A DNA stretch of 64,000 nucleotides. Origin: Heliocidaris erythrogramma. Lineage: Eukaryota; Echinodermata; Echinoidea; Camarodonta; Echinometridae. Below the pieces are notes generated by a model. The model saw only the letters and a program-made list of their open reading frames with translations, had not been told where the DNA came from and ran no database searches. The stretch covers positions 12,903,725-12,967,724 of the forward strand of contig CM046866.1 in NCBI GenBank assembly GCA_025617745.1. Direction: 5' to 3'. Both the position numbers and the translations under genes were made by a program. Positions 1 through 10,000 of the stretch are shown here, one piece after another. Numbering within the stretch: the stretch's first letter is position 1; the number at the start of each line of letters is the position of its first letter.

Positions 1-740
1 GATGTTGTTCGGACCGCTAACAAGTACTTAGCCCGCTATTGCCCAACAACAGTGAATGCGACCCTGCACCGAGGATGAACTCAAGTGTTGGTAACAAATT
101 TGACTGACAAACCCTTGACATTTTCTAAGGGCAAACCCATAGCCTTTTTGTCCCCTACACAACTCATTAATGTGACTCAGGAACTCCCAATGGATTGCAT
201 AATTTGAACTTCACCAGCAACCTAAGTACTGGTCAGACTGGACATGATAATGTCAAGTATAACACCAGCAGACAAAGAAACCTTAGGAAATACCCCCATC
301 TTGACTTTATTGACCCCATTGTTGACAACAGGACCTGACTGGCAGTATACTTTCATCAATTGAACCAAAAGAAGTTGTAGAGATAATTAAGGAAAACACA
401 AAGAAGAGTTGTCCTGAAAACAGATGAGGATGATGAGCAAGAGGTTACTGTAACAGTATCAAGGAAAAAGAGCAAGGCAGGAACTCTCAAAATCAAGACA
501 ATCATTGTAGTGACAGAGAAATTCTATCACGTGCATGGGCAGGAGATGAGTAGTAAGACTGAAACGACGATAACCCACTTTGACTACAAAGTATTATAAT
601 TTAGTTTTTTAATGTTTAAATTTTTTATCTTATATAGCTGGTTATGCCATGTTGTAAATATTTGATTTGTTTATTGATGTATATCTTATACTTTTTTATT
701 TTCTAATTGCTGGGACAGCAATTTTGAAAGGCAGGGGTAA
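1..740 (+). mobile_element. Decayed LTR retrotransposon internal fragment
   Basis: Frame 1 is interrupted by stops but encodes a stretch (about 88-207) reading VLVTNLTDKPLTFSKGKPIA. This resembles the linker between the aspartic protease and reverse transcriptase of Ty3/Gypsy-type elements, where a conserved hydrophobic-G-x-P/I motif occurs. No intact gag, RT or integrase is present, so this is a deletion derivative. Just before base 741 there is a purine run (GAAAGGCAGGGG), positioned like the polypurine primer next to a 3' LTR. Class assignment is inference from one short motif and layout; a protein search of frame 1 would settle it. Confidence 0.3.
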
Positions 741-1332
741 TGTAAAGGTTTTCACAAAATCTATTTAGTAACAATACAATATTTCTTGCATGGGACTAGT
801 TTTGGAAACCATTTGTTAATGCTATATTTCCCTCAGTAAAAATTAATATTTCTGGTGATTATTCTTACCTTTTTGATCAGTCTGTAAAAGAAATCATTCC
901 TGTCACTTTTATATGGGATGTTACACTCCTAATTCATTCATTTATTGAGATGTTCTTGAATAAACATAAGTTTGCTGAGTAATCAGTAATGAATAATTCA
1001 ACACAAGATTTGAATGTACAAAGTAATGAATATGTATGATGAAGTACTGAATATGTATGATCTATATACATACGTGTATAAACCAATCAATGTTAAGCAT
1101 TATGCGCGTAGTATAGGTATGCACGATTCCTCTGGGTACAAAACGGGGCTGCCCTGGGGATATATGGCCACTACCATTTGGTGATCGGTGAGACTGCAGA
1201 CGGTCACGCTCTTTCTCTCTCTCTCCTGTGCAAGTCTAAGGTACTTCAATAATCAGTATCAAAGAAAAGAAAATAACCCGTGAACTTTTGGACTGTTAGG
1301 CAACGAGCCTTTGTTAATTAATATATCACCAG
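741..1332 (+). repeat. Probable 3' LTR or solo LTR
   Basis: The block begins TGTAAAGG directly after a purine-rich tract and runs to a CA near 1327-1332, giving a TG...CA unit of about 590 bp. It contains TATATATAC-like A/T sequence (about 1060), then a GC-richer promoter-proximal part with CT repeats. No second LTR is inside the window, so direct comparison is impossible. Exact right end is uncertain. Confidence 0.3.
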
Positions 1333-1393
1333 GGCCTCAGTTGATGCAACCAAGTAGTGTAATGGTAGTTTCGTTATTTCTTTTCTTTTATAT

Positions 1394-1569
1394 ACAGTCA
1401 AACCTGCTTTAGCGACCACCTGTATAGAAAGACCACAATTATTGTTTCCCTTGAAAAATGTTTCTCATTGAAACGTGTACTAAAGGAACCTGTACATAAA
1501 GACCACCGGCTCATAAAGACCACTTTTCTTGTCTCCCCTGAGTGGTCTTCATATACAGGTTTCACTGTA
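1394..1569. mobile_element. TA-flanked MITE with CAGT-AAACCTG ends
   Basis: Starts TACAGTCAAACCTG and ends CAGGTTTCACTGTA: imperfect terminal inverted repeats with TA on both sides, as in Tc1/mariner-type insertions. The body repeats the word GACCAC several times on both strands. No coding capacity. A diverged relative lies at 8880-9175. Confidence 0.6.
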
Positions 1570-1974
1570 GTTTCCTTCTGGTTTGCAATTTCATATGGAT
1601 TTTATTTTCTGAATATTTAGCCTGAAATTTAGGGCTATTTTAACGGTTAGCCATGGATGCCTCATGGGACAAGGCAGTCATTCTCTGTTATTTAATCCAA
1701 AGCCTTGCTCCTATTTGGCAACTCTTCTTTACTCACTTTCTTAGCACTCAGAAATGGTACACTAGGAGACCAGATTACAGTTTATAATAGAACAAAACAA
1801 TGACAATACGTGGTATTTGGACATACAATACAAATCAATATCCCTGAATTACAGACAGATAGGGAGGAATCTTTAGACAAGCCGGATAACTTTCGGTTGA
1901 AGAACGATTAAAACTGTAAAGTTAATTCTGAAGTTGGCGATAAGCATAGGAATTATACTTTTAATTATTTTGGA
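1570..1974. other. Unassigned AT-rich spacer
   Basis: No reading frame, repeat end or splice-bounded exon that I can recognise. Probably the decayed 3' part of the neighbouring reverse-transcriptase remnant, but this is only suggested by position. Confidence 0.3.
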
Positions 1975-2517
1975 GCTTTAGTCGTAGAGACTATGGTAGT
2001 ACAGTTGTGTGTCATCTGCATAAAACATCTTATGAATGTTATGAGTATCAATTATGCTTTCTAATGGGAGATGTAAAGAGTGAATAAGATTGGGCCTAAT
2101 ACAGACCCTTGAAGGACCCCTTGAGAGATGGTTTTTGTGGATGACGGTTCTTTTCCAATCACTACAGTGTGAGTACACTGGGATAGATAGGACTCTAAGT
2201 TTTATCCAAGTGCTTGACCACTAATTCCAAAACAAAGTTTCAAACGTTGCAACAAGATATCATGCATAATGGTATCGAACGCGCTTGAAAAGTCTAGCAG
2301 TACCAGGATGACGACTACTCCTTTGTCAAGTGATAAAAGGATGTCATCCGTTACTCGCAAAAGAGCAGTTTCAACGCTGTGAAATGAGCGGTAACCAGAT
2401 TATGACTTTGCATATAAAACTGAATGTATTCAAATACTAATGGAGCTGAAAAGAAGCAATTCTTTCTAAAAGTTTGCCAAAGAGTCTCAAGTTTGCAATT
2501 GGACGATAACTTTTTAA
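1975..2517 (-). pseudogene. CR1/L2-like non-LTR reverse transcriptase remnant
   Basis: Read on the minus strand this fragment carries ordered reverse-transcriptase blocks in shifting frames: YRPIANLRLFGKLLERI (about 2510), then DKGVVVILVLLDFSSAFDTI (about 2330-2275), then MFYADDTQLY (about 2030-2000), which holds the catalytic YADD box. The order and wording match CR1/L2-like elements. At least two frameshifts and several stops make it dead. No endonuclease or tail was found. Function in life: reverse transcription at the nicked target; none is expected now. Confidence 0.75.
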
Positions 2518-2651
2518 ATCTTCAACATCAGTAGCAAAACAAATGTGAATTCGCGGGTGCAGATTGTTATCCTACTCGTTTGCATTTTTTCTCCGTAGCA
2601 CTACATGTTTTTGTTATATTTTTTCTATTGTTCCCTAAATGTCGAGAAAGA

Positions 2652-3026
2652 ATGGAGGACCAACCTGACATATCTATAGAAGATATGTGGCTTCAGACAG
2701 TTGATGCACTGAAAGATTTCTTGCGATGTAGAAATCTGAAAGTGTTGGGCCGAAAGGAAAGGTTTGCTGCGCTTGTTTATGCTGCAAAGACAATGCCAGG
2801 AATCACACCGCCGGCAACCAACTAGGCCAAAGCAGCGGCAGAAAAGAAAGAAGAGTATGAGGACCTGCTGAAAAATCCAAATGGAACTCTACCAGACCCC
2901 AGAATCTGAGGAGTAAGGTGTGCAGAAATGGCCTCCAACAATGGCTTTTGACATTGGCAATTACTTGGGCAGCATCGACAACATGGACTTGAGAACAAGA
3001 TTAATGGCTGACTACAAGGACCAGGG
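2652..3026 (+). pseudogene. SAP-domain / SWIM-type gene fragment (broken)
   Basis: ATG at 2652 opens a frame whose first 50 residues form a SAP-like helix-linker-helix (DALKDFLRCRNLKVLGRKER). A TAG at 2823 stops it. In the next frame, after 2880, comes KWPPTMAFDIGNY followed by LRTRLMADYKD, which matches the segment that follows the SAP domain in the large SAP/SWIM (YqaJ-recombinase-associated) protein family of marine invertebrates, as I recall the family. The fragment ends abruptly at about 3026, where an inverted-repeat element begins. The SWIM zinc motif and nuclease part are missing. It is a relic; no function is expected. A profile search for SAP and SWIM domains would test the call. 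Confidence 0.5.
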
Positions 3027-3210
3027 GGGCATTGCATCAAGTATCTTGTCGGTGATTTTCACCGACAAAGTCTGGTTTTTTTTCACTGACAAATTTCCTT
3101 TTCATGAAAACTTGTCTGTGAAAAACACTGACAAATTCCAATAAATTAGTTGGTGGCCTTTAACCTACAGGCAAATTTAGTTTTCACCGACAAATCAATT
3201 AGAACAGGCT
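3027..3210. mobile_element. Diverged foldback MITE truncating the SAP gene
   Basis: Starts GGGGGCATTGCATCAAG and continues TCTTGTCGGTGATTTTCACC, close to the ends of the 138-bp MITEs at 19795 and 63356. Several further ACCGACAAA / TTTGTCAGTG words on both strands suggest an expanded or rearranged copy. The right end is unclear. Confidence 0.4.
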
Positions 3211-3221
3211 CTTGACAACCA

Positions 3222-3571
3222 AAATGGCAGTGCTGATGAATTTGTTGGAGGATGCTGCCCTTCGAAGACAGTAGGTCTTCCGCTAAAGATGCAATCCACT
3301 GGAGCTGTAGGATGACAAAGATATGTTTAAGAAATACCGATTCAACAGGGAGGGAGTAATGTTCATCATTGATCTATTAAGTAATGAGCTAGAGCATCAA
3401 ACAAAGAGAAGCAATGCACTACCTGCATGCCTGCAAGTTTTCATTGCACTACGGTTCTATGCAACAGGAAGTGTCCTCGATAGCCCAGCAACCTTACATG
3501 GCTGCAGCATCGCCACAGCTTCAAGGGTTGTGAGAAGGGTCACTGAAGCCAACTGTGGAAAGAAGGATGAA
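3222..3571 (+). pseudogene. HARBI1-like (PIF/Harbinger) transposase exon, copy 1
   Basis: Encodes the N-terminal part of a HARBI1-type nuclease. A broken lead-in (ALRRQ...NPLEL with stops) precedes FKKYRFNREGVMFIIDLL, then LPACLQVFIALRFYATGS, then a helix-turn-helix-like CSIATASRVVRRV. The exon ends at a consensus donor (GATGAA|GTAAGT, donor G at 3572). Upstream in-frame stops at about 3272 and 3290 and the missing DDE exon show it is not intact. PIF/Harbinger proteins cut and join transposon ends; HARBI1 is their domesticated vertebrate relative. The catalytic aspartates lie in a later exon that I could not find for this copy. Confidence 0.65.
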
Positions 3572-6350
3572 GTAAGTACTCCCATGTCCACAGATAATTT
3601 ATGCCTATTTATTTTTTTTTTCATCTTGCCATGAACATTAACATGAAAATTATTAGGCCTAGTTTAAGTTAGACTATAACTTAGTTTATTGCAGAATTGT
3701 TTGATCTATGAATGACTTTTTACTCTTAGTCCTTACTCGAGTCTTTCAATGTTCGCCCGATTTTCACCATTTGTTCAAGCAGAGGCTGTCGGAGTGGGGG
3801 TTTGAGGGCTTGATTACAGCTTTTGAAGGTAAGCCAAACTAAGATGTTTATCTGGAAACCACATAAAATTGTGTTTCATTTGCACTCTTTAAATGTTGCA
3901 GCATTATTACATTTATATAACTTGTTATTTGTTATTTATAACTTGCTTATTTGTTTATATTTTTGTACAGGGCCTGATCCTCACAAGCGTTGCTTTTCTT
4001 GGAGTCCTTCCGATTTTGCTGTAATTATTCATGTATTTTTTTTACTTTGAGTTTTAATGGAAAATAAATGAAATGAAAATGAAACGAAAATGAAGACTGT
4101 GTCAGACTGACAGCATAACATCTTCTGCAGGATGAAAGAATCTACCAGATGTACAACAAACTGACCTATATAATATGGCAGAGGCATAGCGCGTGATCTG
4201 CTGGGAAAGGGAATGTTCAAAGACATACATTATTAGGAACAGCCTTTTTTGGCCTCATTTTAAAATTTTGGTAATGCAGTACTCATTACCTATCATCGTG
4301 GACTAAGTGACAAAATTCCTTTTGGCCTTGTTGCAAAAGTTCCTTTTTGCTCACCGCAATTTTTATTAATATTTTTTACCAGAACTCCTTTTCACTTTAC
4401 CAGAGCTCTTTTGGAGCTGCTCGGGCAGGAAAATTGATATGACAAAGAAAAGAAGGTTTATTGAAATCATAAAAACTTTAGCATTGTGAACACCACGGGT
4501 GGACGATTGCAAACAAAGAAAGTGTCCGAAAGTGTCTGCACTGACCTGACCCAGACGCGATGGTTCGTGTACCCGCGCATGCCCGGACTCTATCCGTGAT
4601 CTGGCTTATTAATATTTTCAAGTGAATTCGGATGCCAATAGAAGAGAAGAGAAGATTTTCCCTTCAAATATGATCAGGTTAGTGATTCATATTACAGTCC
4701 CACGGCATAGCCTTTAGTGTGGGGAAACGTTACTGCACCCACTCGTACTTAACTTTGGCCTAACCCCGTTGGAACTCGGCGGTGGAGCTCCAGGCCTGTA
4801 TATATGAAATCACCTGCAGCTTGTGTATGGTCCTATTGTTATGAAAAGGAAATAAATAAAGATCACAGATTGTACATAAATACATACAACATTTGCAGAT
4901 AAATCTTTCCGCTCGCGCGACGGGGATTGGAATTTCCGCTCGTGTCCAACGTCTTGTGGATAATGAATCAAATCAAGAGGACTCAGACCGGTCTGCTTAT
5001 ATAGCAATATACTATAAAATATTGGAGATGTATGCTCCATCAGAGAGGCAAAATTCAAATACGGTGACCAATGACATAATTTCTTAATCCATCAGGAATT
5101 CAGAAAATATTGAAATAAATTTACGAGCTGCAGCAACAAAATATAGATCCAGCACTCAATGTTCTACGCTGACACAAATTTTCAAATTGCAAGGAGTATC
5201 AGACTACCGAGGCACTATACCCTTCTTTGAACATTTTCAGTCTCGATAAGTCTGTGGAAAGTATAATGCGCTCACACAAAATGATGACAATATCTGTACA
5301 CAAATGTTACAGTGAGCAAATTGTCAGAAAGTGCAAAATTGCTATCTCTGCTAATAGTGTTATAGGGGTAAAGGAAGCCACCAAAAGGGTAGATGCACCG
5401 GTATTCGCTTACGAAGAAGAAATGCCTAATTGACCAATCAGAGTGCCACGTTGCGTTTCTGACAGACGATCTGCAGCACCGCTAATTTTACCGCAGAGAT
5501 TTTCGCGCAATAAAAATTAAGCAACTGGCTTTTATTCTCGAGCCCTAGCTGGACCGAAATCGTGAGTAATTTAACAATTCAAAGCATTTTTAATTACATA
5601 TTTTCTTTTTGTCATATCATTTTGTATTGTATTGTGCAGTAATGTCAAAATGATGTTATAAAAGCATGCCGTTTGGAGCAGAACCTCGCAAGTTAATCGC
5701 CCAGTCCCAGATGTGTATTTCTGTGTCGTTTCATCACAATGATTGAAGTTGAACGAATTAGCCACGGTTTTTACATTTGAACTAGAAATAAATCTACTCT
5801 CACTTTATTTCTATAGCAGTGTGGATGCTTTTAATGACTTTTTATTTTATACTCAGTCCTAAGTTACAATAGAGGATCCTATAGGACAAGCAAGTAGATC
5901 TAATTTTTTGGTTTTGTTTTCTCTGTTATTGGATTTGAATAACAACTTTAACAATGACAGCTTATGTATGCACTTGGAGAGCAAAATTTATTATACTGTT
6001 TCATATTTTTTTTAATTATTGTAAAGCGCCTTGCACATGTTTATTGTGCAAGGGCGTTTGAATATCAATATGTATGTATGTATAATACATATTGTAGACA
6101 TGCATTTTTCAAATCAGTGAAAATGAAGTGAAGATTCTGGTGTGCATTGCATCTTTTATTATGTTAGTGTCAAGCAGAAACTGCGCATAAATATTACCCT
6201 GACATGGGCCCTACAATTTTTGTTCAAGCATTTGGAGTCCATGTTTACAAGAATAATAGCAGGTTAATGAAAACCATTGTGGAGGATTATTTCCATTTAT
6301 TTTTGCCTTCAGTTTTTCATCTTGCCTCTCATTCTAACTCCATGTTACAT
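3572..6350. other. Region between HARBI1-like fragments; no named gene
   Basis: AT-rich. Small open frames at 4893-5087 and 5227-5433 are not recognisable and lack splice or family support. A word TGTAAAGCGCCTTGCACATG near 6024, followed by an inverted GCAAGGGCG, resembles the 3' end of many SINE/L2-like elements. Short CpG-rich patches sit at 4545-4600 and 5430-5500. Nothing else is supported. Confidence 0.3.
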
Positions 6351-7375
6351 ACAGGGACCTGTCAGACCACAACGGGGTCTTATAGACCGTAGCAATCCAC
6401 TTGAATTGTATGAGGATGGAGCATTTCGAGTGCGGTATCGCTTCTCGAAGGAGACTGCACTCTACCTCATCAACATGCTTGAAGGGGATCTGAGGAGGAA
6501 CACGGAACGGAATGATGCACTACCTGTGCTCCTGCAGGTATTGACGGCTTTACATACAGGGACCTGTCAGACCACAACGAGGTCTTATAGACCGCAGAAA
6601 TCCATTTGAATTGTATGAGGATGGAGCATTTCGAGTGCGGTATCGCTTCTCGAAGGAGACTGCACTCTACCTCATCAACATGCTTGAAGGGGATCTGAGG
6701 AGGAACACGGAACGGAATGATGCACTACCTGTGCTCCTGCAGATATTGACGTCTTTACATACAGGGACCTGTCCGACCACAACGAGGTCTTATAGACTAC
6801 AGAAATCTGTTTGTATTGTACGAGGATGGAGCATTTCGAGTGCGGTATCGCTTCTCGAAGGAGACTGCACTCTACCTCATCAACATGCTTGAAGGGGATC
6901 TGAGGAGGAACACGGAACGGAATGATGCACTACCTGTGCTCCTGCAGGTATTGACGGCTTTACATACAGGGACCTGTCAGACCACAACGAGGTCTTATAG
7001 ACCGCAGAAATCCATTTGAATTGTATGAGGATGGAGCATTTCGAGTGCGGTATCGCTTCTCGAAGGAGACTGCACTCTACCTCATCAACATGCTTGAAGG
7101 GGATCTGAGGAGGAACACGGAACGGAATGATGCACTACCTGTGCTCCTGCAGATATTGACGGCTTTACATACAGGGACCTGTCAGACCACAACGAGGTCT
7201 TATAGACCGCAGAAATCCATTTGAATTGTATGAGGATGGAGCATTTCGAGTGCGGTATCGCTTCTCGAAGGAGACTGCACTCTACCTCATCAACATGCTT
7301 GAAGGGGATCTGAAGAGGAACACGGAACGGAATGATGCACTACCTGTGCTCCTGCAGATATTGACGGCTTTACGT
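6351..7375 (+). repeat. Five-copy 205-bp tandem array of a HARBI1-like exon
   Basis: Units start at 6351, 6556, 6761, 6966 and 7171, exactly 205 bp apart. Each contains an acceptor-like TACATACAG, the codons for a HARBI1 N-terminal segment (VRYRFSKETALYLINMLEGD, then RNDALPVLLQ) and ends TTGACGGCTTTA. Since 205 is not a multiple of 3, each unit shifts frame and the read-through hits TGA after RPQKSI. Only the last unit continues into the expected ALRFFAVG. Units 1 and 3 have CTGCAG|GTATTG, the others CTGCAGATATTG. Unit 3 is the most diverged at its start. Array created by unequal exchange or slippage; the junction shares TTTAC. Confidence 0.9.
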
Positions 7376-8110
7376 TTTTTTGCCGTTGGAGAGTTGCTTT
7401 TGTTTTGTTCTTTTCCTGAACTAAAATTGTACATGTGTTGTTTTTTTTTTTTCATAGGGGGGCATCTTTGAATCATAAGCTTGATTTGCTTTGCCTTTAT
7501 AAAGATTTTTTTTTTTTACCCTAGCAAAATATTGACGGGCAGATGAGAAAAAGTTAATGCCATGGGATACAACTGAAAAATCAATGTAAATGTGAGTGTC
7601 CTTTTAATAATGTATTTCACCGTTAATTGCAGGTAATTATTTAGCAAGGTACTGAACTCATTTTAACATAGTAATCCTTTTGTGGATTCAATTCATATCC
7701 TGTTACAATATCGTTACACTGAACAGCTATCTACAGTTCCAAGGAATGAAGAGTAATCAAATAATTATATTATAAGAATTAATCATCATTTAATTTTCTA
7801 CTTCTGTAAATGACTCTACTTGTTCAGTGCAGTGTACTCTAAAAGCACTACTCAGTAGCAAGTGTGTTATGAAAATAGGCATTATTTTTGGAAATTTGTT
7901 ACACTAATCACGCATTGGTTACATTTTTTTTCCTTCAAATTTTGGTTTCCATTCTTAATTTCTTACATGCCATATTAATGATGCATATTTTTATTGATTT
8001 TTTGAAAATTTTCTATGAAATGACTTTTTTGGGAAATGTACAGCTTAGTAGTTCGAAGAAAATAATTTCCAACCAAATTTCTGTTGATACAATTTCATGT
8101 CTAATTACAG
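7376..8110 (+). other. Intron-like spacer of the HARBI1-like relic
   Basis: AT-rich, two T-rich homopolymers (7441, 7508), no coding signal. It ends in a pyrimidine-poor but usable acceptor (ATTACAG). Confidence 0.4.
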
Positions 8111-8397
8111 GATCATTCCAGAGGATGCATGGTGACGAGGCATCAATATCACAGTCATCTGTTTGCAGAGTCATCAAAGAGGTTTCCGAAGCTATTGCAA
8201 GAAGGAAGAGAGAATTCATGAGGTTTCCAACAACGAGACAAGAGGTTGAAGCTACCCAGCAGTGATTCTACGAGTACTGCAGATCTCCAGGAGTCATAGG
8301 TGCTATCGATGGGACTCATGTCTACATCAGGAGTCCTGGTGGGGAACAAGCCCTGTACATCCTGAACAGGAAGAACAGGTATTCCGTCAATGTACAG

Positions 8398-8875
8398 GTT
8401 AGATTAATTGCTTTTTGTTATGTATTACTGGGTTTTTTTTAATGTTCCCCACCAAGCCAGGATTGCTATTAAAGGGACTATGAGACAGGCTTCATGTGCC
8501 CATCTGTCTGTCTGCATAAGAAATGTTAAATGTGCCAATTTTATTGCAGCAGTTTACCTTCTTATAGGATAGTACATATATTATGGGGATATTTTTGTTT
8601 GATTTGAGTAAAGGTCACTCTCAGAGGTCAAAGATAACTTGAGATTAATTTAATTTGTTCATCTGCATGTTATCAACCACCTCTACCATACTAAAATATG
8701 AAATTTTTAAATTTAATTTAAAATTTAAATTATGCAATGTGTTTGATTAACTTCTTATTGATATGATTGATATGAAATTATGATGTTGAGAAATTAGTTG
8801 TGTGTATTGCTGTGTTACTGTGACAAAAATGAATATGTCACATGATGGTGGAATTATAATCAATTACCTAGCTTA
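8398..8875. other. AT-rich spacer
   Basis: No gene recognised. Contains an A/T palindrome built of AAATTT words near 8700-8730. Confidence 0.3.
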
Positions 8876-9175
8876 TAGACCTGCATATAGACCTCCTATC
8901 TGTAAAAGAACATTTTCCTTATTTTCTTTCTTGAGGGGTCTTTCTCAGTTGAACCTACCTTCAGCAACCATCTTCCTACAAAGACCACTCCCTATGATTG
9001 GTCTTTCTCCTCCAACCTGCCTTAGTCAAGTATACGACCATAACATTTTCCTTCTTTCCACTGAGTGGTCATTTTCAGTCAAACCTGCCTTATTAACCAC
9101 CTTTCTTACAAGACCACTTGTCTCTGAAGACTTTCTATTGTTTCCGAAGTAGTCTTTCAGTACAGGTTTAAGTGC
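8876..9175. mobile_element. Diverged copy of the CAGTCAAACCTG MITE family
   Basis: Contains TTTTCAGTCAAACCTGCC (9071) and ends CAGTACAGGTTT, with several AAGACCACT / GTGGTC words between. This is the vocabulary of the element at 1394-1569. Borders are decayed. Confidence 0.45.
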
Positions 9176-9216
9176 ATCTCCTATCCTGGATGGCTGTCCA
9201 TTCGTGTTCTAGGATC

Positions 9217-9311
9217 TCAGGTAGTGCCTTGGAAACCTTTGGGATGGTATGCTGCCTTCAGTTCATCCCTTGACATCGCCTTCAGGTCAAAGCCCTTCTT
9301 CTCTTCTTTAC
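9217..9311 (-). CDS. PDRG1: PDRG1 terminal coding exon 5
   Basis: Acceptor CTATCTGCAG|GTAAAG. Codes residues 115-144 with KKGFDLKAMSRDELKA and stops at TGA (9217-9219). No canonical AATAAA was found within 300 bases downstream on the minus strand; a MITE remnant occupies that stretch. Confidence 0.88.
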
Positions 9312-9966
9312 CTGCAGATAGGAAAACAAAAAAAAACAGACAATAATGCCTCATCCAAACATGATGCAGTGAAAGAAAAGAAAAAAATGCCAAGGCCAAA
9401 CAAAACTTTGTTACATGTAAATGAATAGCAAGGGGTTGGGGGGAAAAAGTAGCTTCATCCAACCAAAGCCTATGAGCAGCTGTTGTTGTTGTTTTATGTT
9501 GTTGTTGTTTTAAAATAGGCAAACTAGTCAATTTTGACTATTGTTGCCTTACTAAATTGCTCTTTCCACTTATACTTTGTTTGTTGATCCGTGGGTCTAA
9601 CTTTAGTTTTTGTTAGAAAGGTACAGATTCCAGGATACCATGCAGGACCACCACTCCTGCCCTGATTTTACAACGTTATCCTGACAAGCCCGCTCGAGGT
9701 ACATTTCGAGGGCGTCTTAGGAATACAAGTATTCCCTATGTCTCTCAAACGTGAGCAGGGGGCGCTCTTTCTGATTCCTCATAGAACCTGATTAGAAAAT
9801 CCGAATATATAAAAGCAAAATAATACGTACACAGATTTTCTTTCTGTTTTTTTTTAAAGTAGAGTATATACTGACATTAAAGGGCCTTTCAATTAAGTGA
9901 AATTACAAGAAAAGTGCACCTATACCTATAGTTAGTATATAACTAAGTGCTTCATCTTTGAGCAGC

Positions 9967-10000
<34 letters not shown>

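Larger units (their letters stand above)
6351..8397 (+). pseudogene. HARBI1-like (PIF/Harbinger) transposase gene, copy 2, broken
   Basis: Two exons are visible. The first is the tandemly repeated exon at 6351-7375. The second starts after the acceptor TAATTACAG (8110) and ends at CAG|GTTAGA (donor GT 8398-8399). Exon 2 encodes SFQRMHGDEASISQSSVCRV, a helix-turn-helix segment, and [16 protein letters not shown], whose D is the first residue of the Harbinger DDE catalytic triad. A TGA at 8263-8265 interrupts it, and the exon array shifts frame, so no full protein can be made. The expected donor after ALRFFAVG is not a GT. Later exons with the remaining acidic residues are not seen before 9200. 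Known family role: cut-and-paste transposition; here a relic. Confidence 0.7.

Noticed and set aside
4700..4800. Possible small RNA or 5S-like gene
   Set aside because: No match to the conserved internal promoter of 5S rRNA or tRNA genes that I could see.
6351..7375. CRISPR-like regularity of the 205-bp repeats
   Set aside because: No spacers; the units are contiguous copies of a transposase exon.
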